Below are positions 1-9,577 of a DNA stretch of 64,000 bases, piece by piece. The stretch lies in assembly GCF_000499205.1 (NCBI RefSeq), contig NZ_AWUK01000008.1, positions 60,412 to 124,411 on the forward strand, given 5' to 3'. How positions within the stretch are numbered: position 1 is the stretch's first letter; every line of letters starts with the position of its first letter. The DNA is from Paenibacillus sp. MAEPY2. GTDB lineage: Bacteria > Bacillota > Bacilli > Paenibacillales > Paenibacillaceae. Made by a program: the position numbers and the translations under genes. Under the pieces are notes generated by a model. It saw only the letters and a program-made list of their open reading frames with translations. It was not told where the DNA came from and ran no database searches.

Positions 1-204
1 CCGATGCTGGATCTGGACATGCGTCTGGGTGAAGGCACCGGAGGCGTGCTCAGTCTTCATCTGATTGATGCCTCATGCCGTATTCTCAGCGAGATGGCGA
101 CATTTGCAAGTGCTGGTGTGTCGGATGGCACGACGGAGACTCAACCTAATGACGCTTCATCCGCTTCTGCTGATTCATCCGTTCCAGGAGAGGAATCCCC
201 ATGA
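1..204 (+). CDS. cobT: Nicotinate-nucleotide-dimethylbenzimidazole phosphoribosyltransferase, C-terminal fragment
   Basis: The open frame enters from the left edge, so only the last 67 residues are visible. They contain [10 protein letters not shown], the conserved CobT C-terminal motif whose Glu (in GEGTG) is the catalytic base in the family. The enzyme makes alpha-ribazole phosphate for the lower ligand of cobalamin. The last 30 residues are a Ser/Ala/Asp-rich tail beyond the usual end. The stop overlaps the cobU start by 4 bases (ATGA), indicating translational coupling in a cobalamin operon. The fragment is truncated only by the window edge. Confidence 0.85.
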   Translation, partial: PMLDLDMRLGEGTGGVLSLHLIDASCRILSEMATFASAGVSDGTTETQPNDASSASADSSVPGEESP

Positions 205-761
205 GTGTACTCGTGACGGGCGGGGCTCGGAGTGGCAAAAGCTCGTTTGCAGAGCGTCTCTGTATGCAGCGTTCCTCCGAGGCCTGGTATGTGGCTACGG
301 CTCAGGCTTATGATGACGAGATGCGCGAGCGTATACGTCTGCATCAGAATCAGCGGGATGAAGCAGGATATCTGTGGCATACGGTGGAGGAACCGTTGGA
401 ATTGCCTGAATTAATTACACGAATGGGAGAGTCTCATACGGGGAACTCTGCACCGACCATTCTGGTGGATTGTCTGACACTTTGGTTGACCAATGTGCTG
501 TTAGCGCATGAACATGAGCCTGTGCAGGTATTGCATGATCATATGGACGAGCTGGTAGCTGCCATTCAGTTGTATCCTGGTCTGCTCGTGCTTGTTACCA
601 ACGAAGTGGGCGATGGCATTGTACCAGAGTATGCGCTGGGCAGAAGATATCGGGATTTGGCGGGCATTCTCAATCAACGGATTGCCGCGATTTGCCGTGA
701 AGTGTTTCTGGTGACTGTGGGCATTCCGATTGAGCTGAAAAGCAAGGAGTACCGTTTATGA
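201..761 (+). CDS. cobU: Bifunctional adenosylcobinamide kinase / adenosylcobinamide-phosphate guanylyltransferase
   Basis: The 186-residue protein has the usual CobU length. Residues 7-14 form the P-loop GGARSGKS, and His48 in RIRLHQNQR sits where the family's guanylylated histidine lies. The conserved block [11 protein letters not shown] and the following [11 protein letters not shown] are also present. The enzyme phosphorylates adenosylcobinamide and transfers GMP to it to form AdoCbi-GDP, the substrate of CobS. It overlaps cobT upstream and cobS downstream by 4 bases each, so the genes are almost certainly one operon. Confidence 0.95.
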   Translation: MSVLVTGGARSGKSSFAERLCMQRSSEAWYVATAQAYDDEMRERIRLHQNQRDEAGYLWHTVEEPLELPELITRMGESHTGNSAPTILVDCLTLWLTNVLLAHEHEPVQVLHDHMDELVAAIQLYPGLLVLVTNEVGDGIVPEYALGRRYRDLAGILNQRIAAICREVFLVTVGIPIELKSKEYRL

Positions 762-1648
762 GTAAAGACGATTTGGAACAAAAACATGCGGCTGCGGCCG
801 CTTTTCAATTTCTGTCCCGATTCCCGGTGAAATTGCAGATTGATTTCGTCCCGCCATTATTGCGGGAGAGTGTAGTGTATTACCCGCTGGTTGGTGCGGT
901 CATTGGATTGTGCGTCTGGTTAGGCGGAGCCCTGACAGGTGCGCTGCTTCCATCTTTTCCGGCGGCGGTATTAACTTTGACGCTATGGGTATGGCTAACC
1001 GGAGGTCTTCATCTGGATGGGTGGATGGATACGGCAGATGGTCTGCTCAGTTATCGCACCCGTGAACGAATGCTGGAAATTATGAAAGACAGTCGGGTAG
1101 GGGCCATGGGCGTGATCGCCTGTGTGCTTCTGTTAATGATGAAAGCAGCTTTGATTGCTGATTTTATCGCGCGTGGGAATTGGGCCTATGGAGCTTTGCT
1201 CATCCTGCCGATGATCTGGAGCCGCTGGTTCATGGTGTATGCCATGGCGGCCTGGCCGAATGCCCGGAAGGACGATGGGCTTGCTGTCCTGTTCAAGGGG
1301 CTGGGAGAGCGGAGGGAAGTCCAGCGTGCACGCAGCTCTGCGGTAGGACTTACCATTCTGGCAGGTGTGATCACGTTGGCAGCGGTATGGATCTTCCAGC
1401 CGGATACAGCCATGTTCCAGGTGCTTGCGACAGAGAATGGATTGGGGACATTACCATGGTGGCTATATCCCGTTGCAGCGATCCTTGCGGTGCCACTGGC
1501 TGGCTATGTGATTGGCAAATTCGTTGCCGGGCGTATCAGTGAACGGCTGGGCGGACTTACAGGGGACACGTACGGGGCTATGAATGAGTTGCTGGAGGCC
1601 GCACTGCTAACGGTACTTAGTCTGTTACAGGGATTCTTTTTGATATAA
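758..1648 (+). CDS. cobS: Adenosylcobinamide-GDP ribazoletransferase (cobalamin synthase)
   Basis: This 296-residue polytopic membrane protein has about seven hydrophobic segments. The family signature GGLHLDGWMDTADGL lies near residue 83 with its conserved acidic residues, and the C-terminal GDTYGAMNE block is present. It joins AdoCbi-GDP, the CobU product, to alpha-ribazole (phosphate), the CobT product, at the cytoplasmic membrane. The ATG overlaps the cobU stop (ATGA). Confidence 0.95.
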   Translation: MSKDDLEQKHAAAAAFQFLSRFPVKLQIDFVPPLLRESVVYYPLVGAVIGLCVWLGGALTGALLPSFPAAVLTLTLWVWLTGGLHLDGWMDTADGLLSYRTRERMLEIMKDSRVGAMGVIACVLLLMMKAALIADFIARGNWAYGALLILPMIWSRWFMVYAMAAWPNARKDDGLAVLFKGLGERREVQRARSSAVGLTILAGVITLAAVWIFQPDTAMFQVLATENGLGTLPWWLYPVAAILAVPLAGYVIGKFVAGRISERLGGLTGDTYGAMNELLEAALLTVLSLLQGFFLI

Positions 1649-1672
1649 CGCTGAGAACTGAGGTGAGGGAAC

Positions 1673-3274
1673 GTGGAAGATACGTCTGTACAAACGTCCG
1701 AACAAACGGCGGCAGTATTAATGCTGCAAGGGACGGCATCGGATGTGGGGAAAAGCGTAATTACGACGGCGCTATGCCGAATATTCAAGCAGGACGGATT
1801 CAGGCCAGCCCCGTTCAAATCACAGAATATGGCGCTGAATTCCTACGTCACGGAAGACGGCAAGGAAATCGGAAGAGCCCAGGGGGCGCAGGCTGAGGCG
1901 TGCGGCATTGAAGCGACGACAGACATGAATCCGATCCTGATAAAGCCGGTTCGGGATATGCATTCCCAGATTGTCGTACACGGTGTACCTCTTGCGCAGA
2001 TGAGTGCTTGGGATTACCGGCAGCATTTTCTACCTGAAGCCAAGGCGACGGTCATGGATGCGCTGAATCGGCTACGCGCGACGTACAATATCGTGCTGAT
2101 GGAAGGCGCGGGCAGTCCTGCGGAGATTAATTTGAAGGATCGGGATATCGTTAATATGAATCTGGCGGGCTGGGCGGATGCTCCGGTTATTCTGATCTCG
2201 GATATTGATCGTGGCGGGGTCTTTGCTTCCATTGTAGGTACGATGGAGCTGCTTGAGCCGCATGAGGCTCAGCGTGTAAAAGGATTCATCATCAACAAGT
2301 TTCGCGGAGATCTGTCCTTGCTGCAGCCCGGATTGGACTGGCTTGAGGAACGGACAGGCATTCCTGTATTGGGCGTGTTGCCTTACATAAGTGATATTCA
2401 GATTGAAGCGGAAGATTCTGTGGTGCTTGACTCCATGCGACACGGCAAATCCGGTGAGCAGGAGCTGGACCTGGACCTGGACCTTGCAGTAATTCGTTAT
2501 CCGCGTATTTCCAACTTTACAGACTTTGATGCCCTTTCTAGGGAACCGGATGTGAATGTGCGATACGTGACTTCTCCCGATGATTTGGGGCAACCCGATG
2601 CCATTCTGCTTCCGGGTACAAAGGATACGATTGGAGATCTGGCATTTCTGCGTGCCTCAGGGTTGGAGCAAGCGATCTCCAGCCAGACGGAGCGTGAACA
2701 TGTTCAACTTATCGGGATATGTGGTGGATATCAAATGCTCGGTCAGCATCTCAAAGATCCGTTTGATGTGGAAGTGAATCAGATTCAGGAAGCCAATGGT
2801 TTGGGATGGCTGCCCCTGTCGACAACATTTCTACAGAACAAACAAACGGTAAGAGCCTCGGGGCATGTACATAGTTTTCATCCAATTCGTTTGCCCAAGG
2901 ACAGCGAAGCAGCAAGCTCATTGCCCATCAATGGATACGAGATTCATATGGGCGTTACCGAGTGTCTTGAGCCTGAACGTGTAATGGCCTTGTTCGAAAT
3001 CGGCCATTCAGGGGGCCAACCCTTCAATGAAGGCTGGGGCACTGTGGATGGTAAGGTGTGGGGAACGTACCTGCATGGTTTATTTGAAAGTGATCAATTC
3101 CGGCGTTCGTGGCTCAATGGTCTTCGCGAAGGCAAAGGACTCGCTCCGCTGCTGGAGACGTACAGCGCACGTGAACGCAAGGAAATGGAGTTTGACCGTG
3201 TTGCCGAGTCGTTACGGTCTTCACTGGATATGCAGCGGGTGTACGAGATTATGGGCGTGCAGGCACCCGTGTAA
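1673..3274 (+). CDS. cobQ: Cobyric acid synthase (glutamine-hydrolysing)
   Basis: The 533-residue protein has an N-terminal dethiobiotin-synthetase-like ATPase domain, with P-loop GTASDVGKS near residue 20 and EGAGSPAEINL near 145. A class I glutamine amidotransferase domain follows, with nucleophile Cys in GICGGYQML near residue 350 and a C-terminal catalytic His in YLHGLFES. It amidates adenosylcobyrinic a,c-diamide to adenosylcobyric acid. The start is GTG, preceded by GAGGTGAGGG. It sits 24 bases after cobS as the last cobalamin gene before a hairpin terminator. A short Asp-Leu repeat (ELDLDLDLDL) near residue 265 is a local oddity. Confidence 0.97.
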   Translation: MEDTSVQTSEQTAAVLMLQGTASDVGKSVITTALCRIFKQDGFRPAPFKSQNMALNSYVTEDGKEIGRAQGAQAEACGIEATTDMNPILIKPVRDMHSQIVVHGVPLAQMSAWDYRQHFLPEAKATVMDALNRLRATYNIVLMEGAGSPAEINLKDRDIVNMNLAGWADAPVILISDIDRGGVFASIVGTMELLEPHEAQRVKGFIINKFRGDLSLLQPGLDWLEERTGIPVLGVLPYISDIQIEAEDSVVLDSMRHGKSGEQELDLDLDLAVIRYPRISNFTDFDALSREPDVNVRYVTSPDDLGQPDAILLPGTKDTIGDLAFLRASGLEQAISSQTEREHVQLIGICGGYQMLGQHLKDPFDVEVNQIQEANGLGWLPLSTTFLQNKQTVRASGHVHSFHPIRLPKDSEAASSLPINGYEIHMGVTECLEPERVMALFEIGHSGGQPFNEGWGTVDGKVWGTYLHGLFESDQFRRSWLNGLREGKGLAPLLETYSARERKEMEFDRVAESLRSSLDMQRVYEIMGVQAPV

Positions 3275-3368
3275 AAGTCTTAACAAACGTAGCCCAAGTT
3301 TAATTACTTGGCGAAGAGTTACCCATTGGAGTTAAGCGTCTGCATTGAATCGTCTGTTATAGTCAAAA

Positions 3369-3431
3369 AAATACCCCCATGTGTGGCAATCGTTCTCTGA
3401 AACCTGAACGCTGCTGAGCATGGGGGTATTT
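3369..3431. terminator. Bidirectional hairpin between cobQ and the chemoreceptor gene
   Basis: AATACCCCCATG (3370-3381) pairs perfectly with CATGGGGGTATT (3419-3430) across a loop of about 37 bases. A/T-rich runs flank both sides. It lies between two convergent genes, so it probably ends both transcripts. Confidence 0.7.
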
Positions 3432-3489
3432 GTATAGCTGTAGTAAAATGTGATTCGAATAGGGGAATAATGGGTTAAAGGTATTCCGG

Positions 3490-5190
3490 TTAGTTTATTT
3501 TGAAGTTTTTCATGGCGGACTGCAGTTCTACCGCTTGCTCATGCAAATGACGTACGGTGTTCGAATGGGAATCCATCTCATTCAGTTGAAGATCTGCTGT
3601 AGCTGCAATCTGCTGCATGCTTTGACGAGACTTGGACGTAATCTGAGCCGTTTCTTCCACGGAAGCACTGACTTCTTCAGCTCCAGCGGATACTTGCTGG
3701 GTAGAGGCCGATACCGTCTGAATCGTCAGATTGACGTTCTGAATTAATTCGTTAAGCTGCTGGAACGCGGAGCCTGCCTGTTGAACCACGTGAGTACCTG
3801 ATCCAATCTCTTGGGTTACACGGTTCATGGCATCAACCGAACGTTCGGCGTCTTCACGGATGGTACCCAGGTAATCAGAAATTTCCTCTGTAGCTGTCTT
3901 GGATTGTTCAGCCAGCTTACGTACTTCTCCGGCAACGACGGCGAATCCGCGTCCATGCTCCCCTGCACGTGCTGCTTCAATGGAAGCGTTGAGGGACAGC
4001 ATGTTAATCTGTCTGGTGATCTCAAAAATGGATTCAACAATGGTACTTATGGCGATCGAGCGTTCATTCATCGTTTCGACATAGCGCAGTGACTCACTCG
4101 CAGTCTGGCCAACACGTTCCATTTGCAGAACGGCATCCTGTGCCAGTCGGTTACCGTTAACAGCTTCATTTGCAGCATCTCCGATCTGCTCGGATACTTC
4201 GGCAGAGGAAGAGGCAATATGCATAATGCCTTGCGTGATTTCTTCCATGGCTCTTGCATTTTCAGCTGCGCTGGAAGCGATGCTTACGCTGCCTTTTTCG
4301 GCGCTTTCCGCAGAACGGCTGGAGTCTTTCACCATTCCGGACATGGATTCTACCCGTTTGAGCAAATCATTGGAGCCTTCCACAACTTCATTGGAGGTCG
4401 TGAGTGCGCGGCTGATCATTTCTTTCAAATTATGGGTCATCGTCTGGAAGCTTAGAGCAAGTTGTGCAATTTCATCCTTGCCTTTAATCTGGAGTTCGGC
4501 AGTCAGATCACCTTCTGATATCTGCTTGCTATGCTGAACAAGTTGAATGATCGGTTTGGTTACTCGCTTGATCATGCTTGTGGAGATAAGCCAGCCAAGC
4601 AGGAAGACCAGGGCGGTAATTCCGAGGCATAACCAGAAGATCTGGGCAATTTTGTCCTGAATGAACTGGGCATCCATACTTACGCCCATGATCATGTTAC
4701 TTCCTGCGATCGGAATAAAGGCCCCTTTATGTACACCGAAGGAATCGACATAAACGTTGCTGATTTCCATTTCTTTTTTCTCAATGGCCGCATTCATTGC
4801 TGCTTCTGCTTTAATCTCATCTCCGGCTTTCATGCCTGAGGAGGTGTTCGCGATCACAACGGTAGCTTTGCCATCCTGTATAGCCACGACGTAGGCCGCG
4901 TCCAGACTATGCTCTTTTGCTTTATCAGCCAAGTAGGATTCAACGGTCAGTGCTGCACCATCGGAACCTGCGCCGCCACTTTGAACCTGTAAAATTTTAG
5001 AAGCCGATGTGTTCTTGTATATATCCTGAATCGACGTGTTCAGGACCTTGTCGAACTGTGGAAGCACGTAGCTTTGCATAATATTCATAGAGACAGCATA
5101 GAAACTAATACTGAACAACAGGGAAGCAACCAGCAGTACGAGGAACAACGTGCCTCTGATTTTACCAGCAACGGTGCGATTTCGAAACAT
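3490..5190 (-). CDS. Methyl-accepting chemotaxis protein
   Basis: The 566-residue transmembrane chemoreceptor has TM1 at about 13-34 and an extracellular sensor of about 145 residues, probably a single Cache-like domain. TM2 lies at about 184-206, HAMP at 205-257, and a long helical signalling domain follows. The hairpin tip contains [20 protein letters not shown] and [16 protein letters not shown], the most conserved part of the family, which contacts CheA and CheW. Gln/Glu-rich helices on either side are probable methylation regions. The ligand cannot be told from sequence. The start ATG follows GAAAGGATGATTAT. No other chemotaxis gene is adjacent. Confidence 0.95.
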   Translation of the reverse strand: MFRNRTVAGKIRGTLFLVLLVASLLFSISFYAVSMNIMQSYVLPQFDKVLNTSIQDIYKNTSASKILQVQSGGAGSDGAALTVESYLADKAKEHSLDAAYVVAIQDGKATVVIANTSSGMKAGDEIKAEAAMNAAIEKKEMEISNVYVDSFGVHKGAFIPIAGSNMIMGVSMDAQFIQDKIAQIFWLCLGITALVFLLGWLISTSMIKRVTKPIIQLVQHSKQISEGDLTAELQIKGKDEIAQLALSFQTMTHNLKEMISRALTTSNEVVEGSNDLLKRVESMSGMVKDSSRSAESAEKGSVSIASSAAENARAMEEITQGIMHIASSSAEVSEQIGDAANEAVNGNRLAQDAVLQMERVGQTASESLRYVETMNERSIAISTIVESIFEITRQINMLSLNASIEAARAGEHGRGFAVVAGEVRKLAEQSKTATEEISDYLGTIREDAERSVDAMNRVTQEIGSGTHVVQQAGSAFQQLNELIQNVNLTIQTVSASTQQVSAGAEEVSASVEETAQITSKSRQSMQQIAATADLQLNEMDSHSNTVRHLHEQAVELQSAMKNFKIN

Positions 5191-5469
5191 ATAATCATCC
5201 TTTCACGTCATGTTCATTAACATTGTCGCTTTTCCGTTATCATAAGACTAATTACCAACGAAAAAAGGCCTAATTTTCACGTTGAGAAAACTTGGGAATA
5301 AGCGGATATACCTATATTACAAAATTAACCTGAGGTTGAATACAACAACTTTCGTGATTCGGTGGTTTTTTTTCAGAAATAGATGAATTGATTACATACA
5401 TATTACATAATATCAATTAATACCTACCAGAATAGTTTGTTATGTGATATATTGTTGAATATCGCTTTT

Positions 5470-5515
5470 GAGCGAGTAGAAAACCGGGAATCCGGTTACT
5501 CACACTGAGGAGGAT
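5470..5515 (+). promoter_or_regulatory. Structured leader immediately before tcyP, in the 333-bp divergent intergenic region
   Basis: The 5191-5523 region separates the divergent chemoreceptor and cystine transporter genes and is AT-rich. Just upstream of tcyP are a small CGCT/AGCG hairpin and a longer one, AACCGG-GAAT-CCGGTT, extended by outer GAGT/ACTC pairs. The Shine-Dalgarno GAGGAGGA follows directly. No T-box, S-box or other known riboswitch motif was recognised. A weak promoter-like pair (TTGATT, 17 bases, TATCAA) lies near 5389. Regulation by this structure is inferred. Confidence 0.35.
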
Positions 5516-5523
5516 TTATACAA

Positions 5524-6921
5524 ATGAATACCTTTTTAATCATTTTGAACGTAGTGGTTATGCTCGCTCTTCTAGGTGTCCTGTTCTGGATGCAGAAGAA
5601 ACATATCTCCTTTACGAAGCGTGTATTTGCGGGTCTGGGCATCGGGGTCGTCTACGGAGTCATTCTGCAACTGCTCTACACGTCTGATTCTGACATCATT
5701 ACCAAGTCGGTCGATTGGTTTAATCTGGCCGGTTCAGGATATGTTCGTTTGTTACAAATGGTCGTGATTCCATTAATTATGGTTTCCATCATTTCGGCTA
5801 TCATGAATCTGAAAGGCAAGCAGAATCTCGGTAAAATGAGCCTTTCGATTATCGCCATCCTGCTCATCACGACAGCGATTGCCGCAAGCGTGAGTATTGT
5901 AACGAGCTTGAGCTTCAACCTGAAGTCCATTGAGATTGAGGGTGGAGACAGAGAGCTTGCTCAGGGGCAGAAGATGGAGGAACGTCTCGTTGATGTGAAG
6001 GATCAGACGATTCCACAGCAAGTACTGGAGTTCATTCCGTCGAATCCGTTCGCGGATATGACCGGAGAACGTCGTACATCCACGCTGGCTGTTGTTATTT
6101 TCTCAGCCTTTATCGGTGTGGCCGTACTCGGACTGGATCGCAAAAAACCACAGCAGGCCGAAACGTTCCGCGGCATGGTCAATGCGGTATATGCGGTGGT
6201 TATGCGAATCGTAACGCTAGTGCTCAGGCTGACGCCATACGGGATTCTGGCGCTGATTACGAAGGTAACCGCCACAACGAACCCGGATGAGATACTGAAG
6301 CTGATCAAATTCGTCATTGCTTCCTACGTGGCGTTGATCGTGATGTTCATCATCCACCTGATTATTATCTCACTGTTCGGCTTCAATCCAATTACGTATG
6401 TGAAAAAGGTTCTGCCAACGCTGATCTTTGCCTTCACATCCCGTTCAAGTGCGGCTGCGATTCCGCTTAACGTGGAGACACAAACGAAGAGACTGGGCGT
6501 ATCGGACGGGATTGCGAACCTGTCGGCAAGCTTCGGGGCTACTATTGGTCAAAACGGCTGCGCCGGGATCTATCCGGCCATGCTGGCGGTCATGATTGCT
6601 CCTACGGTCGGGATCGACCCGATGAGCTGGGATTTCATCATTACGCTGATCCTGGTAGTCGTAATCAGTTCATTCGGCGTAGCCGGTGTAGGCGGCGGGG
6701 CCACCTTCGCTTCCCTGATCGTGTTGTCCACGATGAACCTGCCGGTAGCTTTGGCAGGATTGCTGATCTCGGTTGAGCCGCTGATCGACATGGGTCGTAC
6801 AGCGCTGAACGTGAACGATTCGATGACCGCAGGTCTTGTATCCAGCAAAATTTTGAAAGAAAACGATCAGGATACATTTAATGATCAAAGCCGTGATCTG
6901 GATTCCGCCGTTCAGGTGTAA
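5524..6921 (+). CDS. tcyP: L-cystine:Na+/H+ symporter of the DAACS (SLC1-like) family
   Basis: The 465-residue membrane protein matches TcyP in length and order of motifs. It has an N-terminal scaffold of helices, the VRLLQMVVIPLIMVSIISA segment, the Ser-rich re-entrant loop FAFTSRSSAAAIPLN, and GATIGQNGCAGIYPAM in place of the transport-domain NMDGT region. A C-terminal GVAGVGGGATFAS loop follows. The family imports cystine using the sodium or proton gradient. It is monocistronic: a strong terminator follows. The start follows GAGGAGGATTTATACAA. Confidence 0.93.
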   Translation: MNTFLIILNVVVMLALLGVLFWMQKKHISFTKRVFAGLGIGVVYGVILQLLYTSDSDIITKSVDWFNLAGSGYVRLLQMVVIPLIMVSIISAIMNLKGKQNLGKMSLSIIAILLITTAIAASVSIVTSLSFNLKSIEIEGGDRELAQGQKMEERLVDVKDQTIPQQVLEFIPSNPFADMTGERRTSTLAVVIFSAFIGVAVLGLDRKKPQQAETFRGMVNAVYAVVMRIVTLVLRLTPYGILALITKVTATTNPDEILKLIKFVIASYVALIVMFIIHLIIISLFGFNPITYVKKVLPTLIFAFTSRSSAAAIPLNVETQTKRLGVSDGIANLSASFGATIGQNGCAGIYPAMLAVMIAPTVGIDPMSWDFIITLILVVVISSFGVAGVGGGATFASLIVLSTMNLPVALAGLLISVEPLIDMGRTALNVNDSMTAGLVSSKILKENDQDTFNDQSRDLDSAVQV

Positions 6922-6982
6922 TTGATCCAGACTTACTTTTCACCTCTGGCAGCTGGATGTATAAGTACCCAAGCCTGATCAG

Positions 6983-7017
6983 CCGCCCTCCGGGTTAACC
7001 CGGAGGGCGGTTTTTTA
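6983..7017 (+). terminator. Intrinsic terminator of tcyP
   Basis: A perfect 12-bp stem, CCGCCCTCCGGG (6983-6994) with CCCGGAGGGCGG (6999-7010), has a 4-base loop and is followed by TTTTTT. Confidence 0.95.
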
Positions 7018-7102
7018 CATTCGAGAGTATGCTGGAGTTATTTAGTGCTGTTCAACTGTTGGGAAATGTGATAGAGTATTCATGTTTTGGCCCGGAGCCA
7101 AA

Positions 7103-7143
7103 CCGCGGTTCGTAACCATCCCGCGTAATCAAAACTAGGAAGG
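7103..7143 (+). promoter_or_regulatory. preQ1-I riboswitch
   Basis: Stem P1 is CGCGG (7104-7108) with CCGCG (7121-7125). The loop begins TTC directly after the GG, as in preQ1-I aptamers, and the 3' tail TAATCAAAACTA (7126-7137) supplies the A-rich strand and the CUA that closes the H-type pseudoknot. The ribosome binding site AGGAAGG begins within the end of the tail, so ligand binding would hide it (translational control). Its position directly before a queuosine-precursor transporter fits the known regulon of this class. Confidence 0.87.
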
Positions 7144-7145
7144 CA

Positions 7146-7841
7146 GTGTATGTATTTATGTTTAACTTAGGGTGGGGAGCGGTATTCGTTCTCGTTACTT
7201 ATGGATTTTTCCTTTTGTGTTACCGCTTGTTCGGTAAAAAGGGTCTTTATGCCTGGATCGGTGTGGCAACAGTCATTGCCAACATACAGGTGACCAAAAC
7301 GATAGATATTATGGGTATCGTTCTGACACTGGGCAATACAATGTATGTCAGTATGTATCTGACCAGCGATCTGCTCAATGAGAAGTATGGACCAGGTGAG
7401 GCGCGTAAAGCCGTATGGTTCGGGTTCTTCACATTGATCATGACGACAGTGCTGATGCAGATGGTATTATTCTTTGAGCCGGCGTCTACGGACTTTGCAC
7501 AGGAGTCGATGAAAACTCTGTTTGGTATGCTGCCACGTCTTGCACTCGGAAGTCTCTCAGCCTATTTCATCAGTCAGTTTCTGGACGTACGACTGTACAC
7601 TTGGCTGCGTAAGGTGGCACCAGGGCGCAATCAGTTGTGGATACGCACCAACGGAAGCTCCATTATCAGTTCGTTTGTGGATACGCTGGTATTTTGTACA
7701 ATCGCATTTGCATTCATCTATTCATGGGATGTCTGGCTTGAGATTTTCCTGACGACGTATGTGATCAAATTTGTATTGACCGCAGTAGGAACGCCGTTTC
7801 TATATGCTGCACGAAGCTTTAAATTCAAGGATGAAGCTTAG
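7146..7841 (+). CDS. yhhQ: Queuosine precursor transporter (VUT/YhhQ family)
   Basis: The 231-residue protein has six predicted membrane helices. Family blocks are visible as VTVIANIQVTKTIDIMG-like (GVATVIANIQVTKTIDI), SDLLNEKYG, and RTNGSSIISSFVDTLVF near the C-terminal part. The family (COG1738) imports queuine, preQ0 or preQ1 for tRNA queuosine synthesis. The GTG start at 7146 lies close behind AGGAAGG; an in-frame ATG at 7158 is possible but spaced too far. The preQ1-I riboswitch overlapping the ribosome site supports preQ1 or a related base as cargo. Confidence 0.9.
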   Translation: MYVFMFNLGWGAVFVLVTYGFFLLCYRLFGKKGLYAWIGVATVIANIQVTKTIDIMGIVLTLGNTMYVSMYLTSDLLNEKYGPGEARKAVWFGFFTLIMTTVLMQMVLFFEPASTDFAQESMKTLFGMLPRLALGSLSAYFISQFLDVRLYTWLRKVAPGRNQLWIRTNGSSIISSFVDTLVFCTIAFAFIYSWDVWLEIFLTTYVIKFVLTAVGTPFLYAARSFKFKDEA

Positions 7842-7883
7842 ACTCGTCGTTAAGTTCGTCCGCAGAATACTGAATCGAAACAC

Positions 7884-7928
7884 AAAAGTCCCGCAAAGCC
7901 ATGAATTCATGGTTTTCGCGGGACTTTT
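7884..7928. terminator. Bidirectional terminator between yhhQ and the Xaa-Pro peptidase
   Basis: AAAAGTCCCGC (7884-7894) pairs with GCGGGACTTTT (7918-7928) around an inner CCATGAATTCATGG palindrome. The A-run and T-run give terminators on both strands between two convergent genes. Confidence 0.85.
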
Positions 7929-7986
7929 CGTTACAGTACCTATTTTCTATAAAATGAAAACGAAAGTGATATGATCCCGATAAGGA

Positions 7987-9075
7987 TTAGTCCGTCAGAA
8001 TTTGCAGCTCTTTCGGATAGGTTGTCAGCACTTCGACGCCATTTTCGGTCACGAGTACATCATCCTCGATACGCACACCGCCTGCTGCGGTATAAATGCC
8101 CGGTTCGATCGTAAATACCGTACCTTCCTCCAGAATGTCCATGTTCTGACCATGCAGTGAAGGATACTCATGCACGTCAATACCCATTCCATGTCCGACT
8201 CTGTGCAGGAAGCGCTCGCCATATCCGGCTTCTTCCGTAACCTGACGCGCCGCACGGTCAATATCCGCACAGGTGACGCCTGGCTTCACAGCACGAATGG
8301 CAGCTTCATTTGCTGCGAGCACGGTATTATAGATGGTTTGGAGTTCAGGTGAAATGTCACCAAAGGCAAATGTGCGCGTAATATCCGATGCATACCCGCC
8401 AGCGTAGACACCCATATCAAACATCAACAGATCCCCGTGTTGGAGCTTGCGATCCCCCGGCGTGCCGTGCGGCAAGCCTGTTTTGGGTCCAGTAAGAACC
8501 ATGGTATCAAAGGAAGGACCGTCTGCACCCAGCTTCTTCATCTGATATTCCATCTCGGCAACCAGTTCAATTTCGGTTACGCCTGTACGAACGTGGGACA
8601 GACCCTGGCGAAGCGTCTCTTCGATCAGATGAATGGCGTGGCGAATACGTGCCACTTCATCCGGTGTTTTTTTCACACGCAAGGTGCGAAGTAGAGGGCC
8701 GACATCTTCAAAGTTGGCTGCGCCCAGCGCGGCGGTCAACTGTTCGTAACGTGCGACCGTCACGTATTCTTTTTCGAGTCCCACGCGGCCCAGACGTCCC
8801 TGATAACGCTCAAACAAAGCGTAAGGATTGTCCGTGTCTGAATGTGTGGCAATGTTGGATACCGAAGAAGCGGCTTCTGCGGCTTCCTCGTCGAGTGCGG
8901 GCACGATCAACAGCGGATCTTCGCCGCGTGCGAGAACAAGCCCGAGGAAACGTTCATGCGGATTGCTCGCAAAACCGGTTAAATAGTAAATATGTTTTGG
9001 ATCTGTGATCAGCATAGCGTCCAATCCTTGCGTAGACAAACCAGCTTCCAGCCGGGATAAAGGAGTTTGATTCAT
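7987..9075 (-). CDS. Xaa-Pro aminopeptidase/dipeptidase (M24B)
   Basis: The 362-residue cytosolic metallopeptidase has an N-terminal creatinase-like domain (1-130) and a C-terminal pita-bread catalytic domain. The five metal ligands are all visible: Asp in LMFDMGVYAGG, Asp in YASDITRTF, His in HRVGHGMGIDVHE, Glu in TIEPGIY and Glu in VRIEDDVLV. The family removes residues N-terminal to proline. The start follows GAAAGGTGG at good spacing. A 233-bp palindromic element begins 31 bases upstream of the start codon, so its promoter must lie inside or beyond that element. Confidence 0.93.
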   Translation of the reverse strand: MNQTPLSRLEAGLSTQGLDAMLITDPKHIYYLTGFASNPHERFLGLVLARGEDPLLIVPALDEEAAEAASSVSNIATHSDTDNPYALFERYQGRLGRVGLEKEYVTVARYEQLTAALGAANFEDVGPLLRTLRVKKTPDEVARIRHAIHLIEETLRQGLSHVRTGVTEIELVAEMEYQMKKLGADGPSFDTMVLTGPKTGLPHGTPGDRKLQHGDLLMFDMGVYAGGYASDITRTFAFGDISPELQTIYNTVLAANEAAIRAVKPGVTCADIDRAARQVTEEAGYGERFLHRVGHGMGIDVHEYPSLHGQNMDILEEGTVFTIEPGIYTAAGGVRIEDDVLVTENGVEVLTTYPKELQILTD

Positions 9076-9105
9076 GAGTGTATACGTCCACCTTTCAGTT
9101 CGTTC

Positions 9106-9338
9106 TATATAAATGAACTAAAGAATATTTACACTTGCCACTCCGATGACAGAACAACCTTCCGTTCGCTGTTATCCCCAGATTTTTTGGATTGTCTTTG
9201 TCAAAGGGTAAAATCCGGGGATAAAGGCGAAGCGTATGCTTCCGATGCAGCTTTCTTTCAGAAAGCTTTTAGCTGCGCTTCCTCAGGTTATTTCTGTCCT
9301 CTCCGTTCTCGTGTAAATGTTTAGTTCAATTTATATAT
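9106..9338. repeat. MITE-like 233-bp imperfect palindrome
   Basis: The left end (9106-9134, TATATAAATGAACTAAAG then AATATTTACAC) is the inverted copy of the right end (9311-9338, GTGTAAATGTTTAGTTC then AATTTATATAT), with two small indels. Complementarity continues inward (GACAGAA and AACCT on the left against their complements on the right). The centre holds two extra hairpins: TTATCCCC...GGGGATAA at 9172-9224, and one around AGCTTTC/GAAAGCT. No coding frame is supported. It fills most of the 502-bp gap between pepP and the sugar dehydrogenase. The shape suggests a non-autonomous transposable element. The rest of the gap (9339-9577) shows no clear feature. Confidence 0.7.
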
Positions 9339-9577
9339 CTTCTTTCTATTATAGAAGAATGTCGGGGAAATCCAAATGGAGGCAGGAATGATGACCGGAA
9401 ATTAGCTTTAACTACCCGTTTGAGGGGCAGGTGGGGAGGGTAATACAGGGCGAAACCGCGTTGATTTGCTAATTTGCTTACTTAGATTTATTTACTCGTT
9501 TACTTACGTTGGAAATGGACGGTCCTTGAAACTAGGATTACACGATATAACAACGACATTAGAAGGGAGATGTAATC

